In this document: positions 15,610 to 21,832 of the stretch, piece by piece
Layout of the letters: each line of letters opens with the position of its first letter
How positions within the stretch are numbered: the stretch's first letter is position 1
DNA from: DATKZH01 sp964475955
GTDB lineage: Bacteria; Planctomycetota; Planctomycetia; Pirellulales; Thermoguttaceae
Reading direction: 5' to 3'
DNA: 38,725 bases
Assembly (NCBI GenBank): GCA_964475955.1
Contig: CAYYZY010000061.1
Span: forward strand, 1-38,725
Position numbers and translations under genes: made by a program
Notes under the pieces: model-generated
The model's database searches: none
The model's input: the letters and a program-made list of their open reading frames with translations, nothing else
What the model was told of the DNA's origin: nothing

Positions 15610-16475
15610 GCACGACCGCCGACAAGCCGACGTTGCTCGAATCGACCGACGAAGTCGGCCGGGCGGCGCGTGCGCGCGCGGACGAAGCCCGTCGCGCGTC
15701 GCGGCACCCGATCTCGCGATGGTACGTTTGCCCTGCGGCCGGCCTGTTGGCGGCGGTGCTGGCTGCGACGCGGGTGCGTCCGGTGCATCTTACGCTCTCG
15801 GGCCTGGCGGCGGGGGCGATCGCTGCGGCGGTGCTCGTCGCGCGCCCGCACTTCGCGCCCTGGGCGGAGCTCTTGGTTCTGGCGGCCTGGTTCTTCGACC
15901 GGGCCGACGGCCAGCTCGCGCGACGGCAGGGCACCGCCTCGGCTTGGGGAGCCTGGCTGGACGCGAACGTCGACGAGCTCCTCGACGTCGCCCTGCACGC
16001 CGCCGTGGCCGCCGCGGCCGCGTCGCTGACGGCCTCGACGTTGCCGTGGCTCCTGCTGGCAGCCTTCCTCTCGGGCAAGTACCTGTTCCTGCACGGGATG
16101 GCCACGGAAGAGCCCGTGCCGGTCGAGTCGGACGAATCCGGGTGCCTGTCCGGGTGCCTGGGGTCGAGCGCAGCGAGCCCCCAGCCCGCCCAGGTAACAG
16201 GTGTCGTTGTTCGCTCCGCGAACAAACGTCTTTTCGCGGGGCGAAAAGTGACTATCCCGACCGTTGATCCACCACACCTCGGCCGACCCGGATGGCGAAT
16301 CCTCCGCGCCGCCTACCACCTGCCCGGCAACGCCGACGTGCGCATCCACCTGCTGGCCGCTGCCCTGTTGACCGGCTGGCTCACGGCGGAGCTGGCGATC
16401 GTCGCCGTCTACTACCAAGTGCGCTGGATCGCCCGCTACGCGCTGGTGGCGCGGCGGCTGGGAGGGCGCCGATGA
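15606..16475 (+). CDS. CDP-alcohol phosphotransferase 2
   Basis: A 289-residue membrane enzyme of the CDP-alcohol phosphotransferase family with the complete signature DRADGQLAR, GAWLDANVD: D98, D101, D119 and D123 all present, so it should be catalytically competent. Hydrophobic helices flank the signature. The start is TTG 15606: GGAGG lies 8 bases upstream, it overlaps the preceding TGA as TTGA, and no ATG is available. Residues ~185-216, in a cytoplasmic loop, are encoded by two successive palindromic repeats, which lengthens the loop compared with ordinary members. The gene ends in ATGA overlap with the next GT2, so translation is coupled on both sides. The activated alcohol is unknown. 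Confidence 0.9.
   Translation: MSTTADKPTLLESTDEVGRAARARADEARRASRHPISRWYVCPAAGLLAAVLAATRVRPVHLTLSGLAAGAIAAAVLVARPHFAPWAELLVLAAWFFDRADGQLARRQGTASAWGAWLDANVDELLDVALHAAVAAAAASLTASTLPWLLLAAFLSGKYLFLHGMATEEPVPVESDESGCLSGCLGSSAASPQPAQVTGVVVRSANKRLFAGRKVTIPTVDPPHLGRPGWRILRAAYHLPGNADVRIHLLAAALLTGWLTAELAIVAVYYQVRWIARYALVARRLGGRR
16158..16184 (+). repeat. Palindromic repeat inside CDP-alcohol phosphotransferase 2
   Basis: CTGGGG and CCCCAG outer arms around CGAGCGCAGCGAG. A different sequence family from the 50-bp element that follows it 18 bp later, in the same coding loop. Confidence 0.55.
16203..16252 (+). repeat. 50-bp coding palindrome, copy 2
   Basis: Arms TTCGCTCCGCGAA and TTCGCGGGGCGAA (one change) around the same 10-base loop as copy 1. 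Translated within CDP-alcohol phosphotransferase 2 in the same frame as copy 1, giving VVVRSANKRLFAGRK. Confidence 0.92.
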
Positions 16476-17323
16476 GCCAACGGCCGACGATTACCGCGGC
16501 GATCATCGCCCAGAACGAAGCGCGGAACCTGGCGGAGCTGCTGCCGCGGCTCGACTGGGTCGACGAGATCGTGGTCGTCGACGGCGGCTCGGACGACGGG
16601 ACCGCGGAGGTCGCCCGATCGCACGGCGCGCGCGTGTCGCCTCGGCGGTTCGACGCGTTCGCCCCGCAGCGCAACCACGCCCTGGCGCAGGCGGCCGGCG
16701 ACTGGGTGCTTTCGATCGACGCCGACGAGCGTCCCACGCCGGCGCTGGCGGCCGAGGTCCGGCGGCGCGTGGCCTCGGCACGCGAGGCCGGTTTTCGGGT
16801 GCCGATCCGCAGCACGGTCTTCGGGCGCTCGTTTCGGGCGTCGGGCACGCAGGACGACTGCCCGGTGCGCCTCGCCCGGCGCGAGCGGGCGTATTGGCAG
16901 GGCGACGTGCACGAGCGGCTGACGGTGGCCGGGCGCGTGGGGCGGCTCGATGCGCCGCTTCGGCACGAAACGCTTCCCGATCTCGACGCGTTCCTGGCCA
17001 AGATGCACCACTACACGATGCTCGAGGCCCGTGCCCGGGTGGCCGCGGGACGTGCCCCCCGGCGATGGGCCCCGTGGGTTGGGCCCACCCGGGAGGTGTT
17101 CCGCCGGCTCGTCTGGAAGCGCGGGTTTCTCGACGGCCCGGAGGGCTGGGCGTTTTGCCTTTTGAGCGGACTTTCGGAGTGGGTGCTGGCCGACCGGCAT
17201 CGGCGGCTGTGGGGGATAGCGTACGGGAAGTGGGGGGAAGCCGACGTGCCGTCGGCAGTGGTGGTGGACTGCATACGGGGAGTGCGGGAAGCCGACGTGC
17301 CGTCGGCAGCTAAACTCTCGTAA
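16472..17323 (+). CDS. WaaE/KdtX-like family 2 glycosyltransferase
   Basis: WaaE-type enzymes add a glucose or similar sugar during core-oligosaccharide or glycolipid assembly. The 283-residue protein begins TITAAIIAQNEARNLAELLP, then WVDEIVVVDGGSDDGTAEVA, FDAFAPQRNHAL and WVLSIDADERPTP with the metal-binding DAD; RHETLPDLDAFLAKMHHYT is a usual acceptor-side block. The ATG at 16472 overlaps the previous stop (ATGA) and follows GGGAGG. Residues ~257-279 contain two copies of EADVPSA encoded by a palindromic repeat, so the C-terminal ~25 residues are probably repeat-derived extension rather than fold. Confidence in family is high; the sugar is unknown. Confidence 0.92.
   Translation: MSQRPTITAAIIAQNEARNLAELLPRLDWVDEIVVVDGGSDDGTAEVARSHGARVSPRRFDAFAPQRNHALAQAAGDWVLSIDADERPTPALAAEVRRRVASAREAGFRVPIRSTVFGRSFRASGTQDDCPVRLARRERAYWQGDVHERLTVAGRVGRLDAPLRHETLPDLDAFLAKMHHYTMLEARARVAAGRAPRRWAPWVGPTREVFRRLVWKRGFLDGPEGWAFCLLSGLSEWVLADRHRRLWGIAYGKWGEADVPSAVVVDCIRGVREADVPSAAKLS
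17240..17309 (+). repeat. Duplicated 51-bp unit with GCCGACG palindrome
   Basis: GCCGACG/CGTCGGC with a TGC loop occurs at 17240-17256 and again at 17291-17307, inside a 51-bp duplicated unit that also repeats the preceding ATACGGG-like sequence. The period is 17 codons, so both copies are read in one frame and encode EADVPSA at the end of the WaaE-like protein. Confidence 0.85.
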
Positions 17324-17382
17324 GTTCCCACACGAAGCACGGGAACGATGAAATCACGGACGATACACGAAACACCCTCGCC

Positions 17383-18858
17383 ATGGCCAACGAGCGACTG
17401 CCGCTACTGCCGCTGATTCTCGACCCGGTCCCGACCGGGCTTCGGCAGGCGCTTGCGCAGGAAGGGATTCCCACGCGCGAGCGGCGCCCCGGGCCGCCGG
17501 AAGGCCGTTTCCTGCTGTTCGACTCGGGGCTGGGCAAGCCCGAACCGCCCGCCGCGGGCCAGGTCGGCTTCGACGTGGCCCGGTTCCGCTCCGGCTCGCG
17601 AGAAGATCCCTTCGAGGCGCTGGTCGACGAGCGGTCGGCGCGGGCCGTGTGGCACGTCGGCGGGTTGGCGCTTGCCGAGGAGATCGCACGGGTGGACAAG
17701 CGGGCGGTGCGTCGGCGCGTGCTGGAGCGACTCCGCACGAAGATCGAGCACGCCGGCGGGATCTGGCTGCGTGTGGCGCCGTTCCCCTTCCCGTACCGCA
17801 GCGCGCTGAACTTCCGGATCGACTACGACGAGTACGACCCGGCCGATTTCCAGGCCACGCTCGACGCCGTGGCCGGCCACGAGCGGGCGACCAGCCACTT
17901 CGTCAGCGGAGCGGCCTACGAAGGGGCCCCCGAGGCGCTCGCCCGGCTGCGGGGGCTCGACGTCGGCTCCCACGGCTACTGGCACCACACCTACCGCACG
18001 GGCGAGGAGAACCTCAAAAACATCGGCCGCGGGATCGACGTATTGCGCGCGGCCGGGATCGAGCCTTCGGGGTTCGTCGCCCCTCACGGCCGGTTCCATC
18101 GCCGCCTGCTGTTGGCGCTGGAGACGCTGGGCGTCACGCACAGCTCCGAGTTCGGCTTCGCCTACGACGAGCTGCCGCTGTTCGTCTCCAGCGGCAAGCT
18201 CCTCCAGATTCCCGTCCACCCGGTTTGTTTGGGCCTCTTCCTCGATGCCGCCCGGCGCCGGGCCGAAAGCTCGTCGCCGCCGGCCGAAGCCGCGGTTCGC
18301 GAGGCCGTCGATCGGGCCATCGGCTACTTCGAGCAGGTGATTCGCGCGCGATACCACGGCGGCGAGCCCCTGCTTCTCTACGGGCACCCAACCGGCCGTT
18401 TGGGGCGGCATCCGGAGGTGCTGCGGGAGGTCTTCAAGACGGCCGCCGCCTGCGGCGCCCTCTGGAAGACGACGCTTTCGGAGATGAACCGTTGGTGGCG
18501 CGCCCGGGCGCGCGTGCGGCTGACGGTCACGCGACACGAGGGGGAGTACGTGTTGATCGTCAACCGCGCAGCCCAGGGGTTCCGCGTGGGGATCGAGTAC
18601 TGCCGCGGCCCGCACGTGGCGCTTCTGCCGCTGGACCGCCATGTGGCCCGATTTACACCTTCGACCCTGGCCTACGAAACGCGGGGCGAGCCGCCGTCGG
18701 TCCGGCCCGTGCGCATCGACCGCCCCCAGGGCCTGCGCGCGCGGGTGCGCCGGCTGATCGACTGGGAGCGGGTCACGCCGATCGGCGAGATCTCCGGCGG
18801 CGGCTGGCGAAACTGGATGAAACGCACCTTGAGACGGTATCGAGAGGACCGGCCATGA
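17383..18858 (+). CDS. Polysaccharide deacetylase-like (NodB/CE4) protein
   Basis: CE4 enzymes remove acetyl groups from amino-sugar polymers with a bound metal. In this 491-residue protein the catalytic core lies at ~140-290: NFRIDYDEYDP (D147, D149, replacing TFDDG), SHGYWHH with the metal histidines H197 and H201, and FVAPHGRFHRRL for the third motif; LLLYGHP resembles the last motif. An N-terminal ~130-residue domain and a C-terminal ~110-residue domain are unassigned. No signal peptide is seen, so it may act on the cytoplasmic side before export. The ATG at 17383 has only a weak ribosome binding site. It ends in an ATGA overlap with the next glycosyltransferase. Modification of a lipid-linked N-acetyl sugar is a reasonable inference. 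Confidence 0.85.
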   Translation: MANERLPLLPLILDPVPTGLRQALAQEGIPTRERRPGPPEGRFLLFDSGLGKPEPPAAGQVGFDVARFRSGSREDPFEALVDERSARAVWHVGGLALAEEIARVDKRAVRRRVLERLRTKIEHAGGIWLRVAPFPFPYRSALNFRIDYDEYDPADFQATLDAVAGHERATSHFVSGAAYEGAPEALARLRGLDVGSHGYWHHTYRTGEENLKNIGRGIDVLRAAGIEPSGFVAPHGRFHRRLLLALETLGVTHSSEFGFAYDELPLFVSSGKLLQIPVHPVCLGLFLDAARRRAESSSPPAEAAVREAVDRAIGYFEQVIRARYHGGEPLLLYGHPTGRLGRHPEVLREVFKTAAACGALWKTTLSEMNRWWRARARVRLTVTRHEGEYVLIVNRAAQGFRVGIEYCRGPHVALLPLDRHVARFTPSTLAYETRGEPPSVRPVRIDRPQGLRARVRRLIDWERVTPIGEISGGGWRNWMKRTLRRYREDRP

Positions 18859-20009
18859 GACCGCGTTTCGGGAAGCCGCCTGCGCGCGAAGCCGCCCACG
18901 ATCGGCGGGCGGACGGTGCGTCGCCGCGCAGCGAAACGCCGGTCGGCGCGGCGGGCCGAAGCGCGCGTCGGCCGTTGACCGTCCTGTTGGCCGGGAAGCT
19001 CACGGCGCTGGAGTGCCCCGGCGGCGGCGAGGTCCAGATGGCGGCGCTCGGGCGGGCGCTGTCGGAAGTGGGCGTGTGTGCCCGGCCGTGGCGACCATGG
19101 GAAGAGCGGCTCGCGGGGGCGGACTTCCTGCACCTGTTCGGGAGCCTTCCGGAGCACGTGGCGCTGGTCGAGGCGGGGCACCGGCAGGGCGTGCGGGTGG
19201 CGCTGTCGACGATCGCCTGGTTCGACCTGCCCTCCTACTGGCGCGAGCCAGGGCCGCTCGTCAGGCGGCTGGGCGCGTGCGCGCGGTTTTTGGCGCGGAG
19301 CGCGTGCCCGGGGTTGCCATCGTGGCGGCGCCGGCTGTACCACGCGGTGGACGTGCTGATGCCGAATTCCCAGGTCGAGGCCGAGCAGTTGGTGCGCTAC
19401 TTCGGCGTGCCGACGGAGCGGATCCACGTCGTCCCCAACGGAGCCGAATCGCGGTTGGCCGAGGCCGACCCCGAGCCGTTCGCCCGGCGCGTCGGCGGCC
19501 GCGGCTTCGTCCTCTGCCCGGGGCGGATCGAGCCGCGCAAGAACCAGTTGGGACTGATTCGGGCGATGCGCGCAAGCGGCGTGCCGCTGGTCATCCTGGG
19601 CGATCCCGTAGCCGGCCACGAGGGATACGCGGCGCGATGCCGCCGGGCCGCCGATCGGCACGTGACGTTCCTGGGGCGTCTCGACCACGAGGATCCCCTG
19701 CTGGCCAGCGCCTACGCCGCGTGCGGATGCCTGGCCCTGACCAGTTGGTTCGAGACGCCCGGGCTGGTGGCCCTTGAAGCGGGCATGTCGGGCGCGCCGC
19801 TCGTGCTGCCCGAGGGAGGGTGCGCCTCGGAATACTTCGGCCCCATGGCCGGCTACGTGCGACCGAACGACCCGGCCGGCATTCGCCGCGCGGTTCTGGC
19901 CGCCCTGGAGCGCGGGCGGAGCGCCGAGCTGGCCCGTCACGTGCGCGAACACTTTTCGTGGACCGTTGCCGCCGAGGCGACGCGCGACGGCTACGCAAAA
20001 GGGACCTGA
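18855..20009 (+). CDS. Family 4 (GT-B) glycosyltransferase
   Basis: The 384-residue protein has the donor-binding half typical of GT4: FVLCPGRIEPRKNQLGLIRAM, PLVILGD, HVTFLGRLDHEDPLLASAYAACGCLALTSW and the E-x7-E motif ETPGLVALE. The acceptor half begins TVLLAGKLTALECPGGGEVQMAALGRAL. An Arg-rich segment of ~40 residues precedes the fold; the start at ATG 18855 is supported by overlap with the previous stop and GAGAGG upstream. The GT9 gene starts 1 base after its stop. It very likely adds a hexose to the cluster's glycan from a nucleotide-sugar donor at the cytoplasmic face. Confidence 0.9.
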   Translation: MRPRFGKPPAREAAHDRRADGASPRSETPVGAAGRSARRPLTVLLAGKLTALECPGGGEVQMAALGRALSEVGVCARPWRPWEERLAGADFLHLFGSLPEHVALVEAGHRQGVRVALSTIAWFDLPSYWREPGPLVRRLGACARFLARSACPGLPSWRRRLYHAVDVLMPNSQVEAEQLVRYFGVPTERIHVVPNGAESRLAEADPEPFARRVGGRGFVLCPGRIEPRKNQLGLIRAMRASGVPLVILGDPVAGHEGYAARCRRAADRHVTFLGRLDHEDPLLASAYAACGCLALTSWFETPGLVALEAGMSGAPLVLPEGGCASEYFGPMAGYVRPNDPAGIRRAVLAALERGRSAELARHVREHFSWTVAAEATRDGYAKGT

Positions 20010-20010
20010 A

Positions 20011-21411
20011 GTGCCCCCCGACCCTCCTTCCACAACCCGCCTGCGACGCCGCCCGTTGGGCTGCTATCGCTACGTGCGGCGGCGGTGGCGCGTGCTGTTC
20101 GCCGTCGTCGACGCGGTCGGGTGGCTCACGTTTTCCGTCGCCCGCGCCGTTGGCCGACTGGCAAGGCGCGCGGTGCCGGGCCGAAGCCGCGTTCGCTCGT
20201 GCCGGTCCGACGATCCGCGCACCATCCTGGTGATCCAGCTCGATCACCTGGGCGACGCGGTGATTTCGACCGTGATGTTCCCGGCGCTTCGGAGCCGGTA
20301 TCCGCACGCGTCGATCGAAGTCCTGGCCGGCCCGTGGAACCGGGAGGTTTTCGAGGCCGTGGCGGAAGTCGACCGCGTCGACGTGTGCCGCGTGAACCGC
20401 TTCGCGCGCAAGGCCCGGCTGGGTTGGATACTCTCGACGGTCTGGTGGGGCATTCGCTTGCGGCGGCGGCGCGTCGACCTCGGTATCGACGTGCGCGGCG
20501 AGTTCCCGCATGCCGTGATCCTCTGGCTGTGCGGGGCCCGGCGACGCTTGGGCTGGGCCTCCGGCGGCGGCGGGTTCCTGCTCACCGACGCGCCCCCTTT
20601 CATCGCCGACCGGCCCGAGGTGGAGTCGCGCCTCGCGCTCTTGGCCGAGTTGGGGATTCGGTTCGACGAGGCCGGCGAAGCCCCTCGGCCCGCCTTGCAT
20701 CCGCCCGACGATGGTCGGCGGCGCATGGCCCGCCGGTTGACGGAACTGCGCCGCGGGCGCGCGGAGCCCGCCGCGGTGCCGCGGATCGTCCTGCACGTCG
20801 GGGCCGGCATGCCCGCCAAGCGGTGGCCGGTCGAGCATTGGCGCGAGCTGGTCCGCCGGCTGCACGACCGCCTGCGCGCCGAAGTCGTGTTGGTCGGGGG
20901 GGCCGACGACCGTACCATCGCCCGGGCGATCATGGGACCGCGGTCGCGCGGGCGCGTGGCCGATTGGACCGGCCGGTTGCGCGTGGTGGAGCTGGCGGCC
21001 CTGCTGGAGCAATCGGACCTGTTCGTCGGTGCCGACTCGGGCCCGGCCCACGTGGCGGCCGCGGTGGGGACGCCGAGCGTCGTCCTGTTCAGCGGCACGA
21101 ACCGGACTGGCCAGTGGCGGCCGCGGGGCGAGCACGTCGCGATCCTTCGGCACGCGGTCGCCTGCTCGCCGTGCCATCGCCGCGTGTGCCCGCTCGGCGA
21201 ACACCCGTGCATGCGCGGCCTCGCGCCGAGCCGAGTGGCCGAAGCCGTTGAAGAGGCGATTGAGGAAGCCGGATCTCGCAGAGACGGAAACGATGGGAAG
21301 GGAGGGATTGGCTCTCGCAAAGGCGCGAAGGCGCAAAGAAAGGGGTGGAGACGAGAGAATGAAGACTCTGAGGCGGGCATCCACTCCGGCAAGCTGACTG
21401 CTGATGGCTGA
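20011..21411 (+). CDS. Family 9 heptosyltransferase-like glycosyltransferase
   Basis: GT9 enzymes transfer heptoses or related sugars to LPS-like acceptors. The 466-residue protein begins with a basic, partly hydrophobic ~65-residue segment, then TILVIQLDHLGDAVISTVMFPALRSRYPHASIEVLAG, IVLHVGAGMPAKRWPVEHWRELV, and the active-site region DLFVGADSGPAHVAAAVGTPSVVLFSGTN. A cysteine-rich CSPCHRRVCPLGEHPCM segment follows, often seen near the end of such proteins. The GTG at 20011 follows AAGGGA and is 1 base after the previous stop. Residues ~434-466 are encoded by the left part of a 217-bp inverted-repeat element and include SRKGAKAQRKG, so the C-terminus is probably a read-through tail, not conserved structure. 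Confidence 0.9.
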   Translation: MPPDPPSTTRLRRRPLGCYRYVRRRWRVLFAVVDAVGWLTFSVARAVGRLARRAVPGRSRVRSCRSDDPRTILVIQLDHLGDAVISTVMFPALRSRYPHASIEVLAGPWNREVFEAVAEVDRVDVCRVNRFARKARLGWILSTVWWGIRLRRRRVDLGIDVRGEFPHAVILWLCGARRRLGWASGGGGFLLTDAPPFIADRPEVESRLALLAELGIRFDEAGEAPRPALHPPDDGRRRMARRLTELRRGRAEPAAVPRIVLHVGAGMPAKRWPVEHWRELVRRLHDRLRAEVVLVGGADDRTIARAIMGPRSRGRVADWTGRLRVVELAALLEQSDLFVGADSGPAHVAAAVGTPSVVLFSGTNRTGQWRPRGEHVAILRHAVACSPCHRRVCPLGEHPCMRGLAPSRVAEAVEEAIEEAGSRRDGNDGKGGIGSRKGAKAQRKGWRRENEDSEAGIHSGKLTADG

Positions 21412-21526
21412 CTGCTTACCGCTGACGCCCGAACGCTTATGCCCCAGTTTCCCCGACACCGTCCGAATACGCCACGCCCTCAAATCCCTTTCCAACGCCC
21501 TGCGTCTTCGCGCCTTTGCGAGAGCC
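21310..21526. repeat. 217-bp element with 25-bp inverted ends
   Basis: The left end GGCTCTCGCAAAGGCGCGAA continues GGCGC, and the right end (21502-21526) is its inverted copy with one mismatch. Between them lie short imperfect repeats of CTGACTGCTGATGG type. The GT9 gene ends inside it at 21411. No coding capacity of its own is seen, which suggests a MITE-like or dispersed element. Confidence 0.78.
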
Positions 21527-21559
21527 CCGAATCCGCATACCACGAAATGGAGCCTGAGA

Positions 21560-21775
21560 ATGATCGCCCGGCTCGAGCAGTTCGACGTGGATACGGGCCG
21601 AGCCGGCCGCCAGTTGGAACTGGCGCGCCGCGTGGTGGCCTCGGCGTTCTACCCTCTTGAAGGCGAGCCTGCCGAGCCCGCGCCGCCCGTGCGGGCATGG
21701 CAGGCATGGCTGTTCGCGGCCTGGGTGGTGATCGTCACGGGGGTCTACTTCGCCACGATGTTGGGGCTCATTTAG
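21560..21775 (+). CDS. Small single-pass membrane protein
   Basis: A 71-residue protein of unknown family. Residues 1-40 are predicted soluble and helical (MIARLEQFDVDTGRAGRQL), followed by a Pro-rich hinge and one hydrophobic segment (WQAWLFAAWVVIVTGVYFAT) ending MLGLI. The ATG at 21560 was chosen because the upstream part of the open frame is repeat DNA; the ribosome binding site (GGAGCC) is modest. It sits between GT9 and the large membrane protein on the same strand, 57 bp before the latter. It could be an accessory subunit of the export or glycosylation machinery, but nothing in the sequence proves it. Confidence 0.6.
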   Translation: MIARLEQFDVDTGRAGRQLELARRVVASAFYPLEGEPAEPAPPVRAWQAWLFAAWVVIVTGVYFATMLGLI

Positions 21776-21832
21776 CAGGGAAACGGACGTTTCGCACGGG
21801 GTTGCAGATCGCGGGCCATCGGGGCTTTCCTT

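Noticed and set aside
17324..17382. Hairpin GTTCCC/GGGAAC between WaaE-like and deacetylase genes as a regulatory site
   Set aside because: Only 6-bp arms with an 11-base gap in GC-rich DNA; the level expected by chance.
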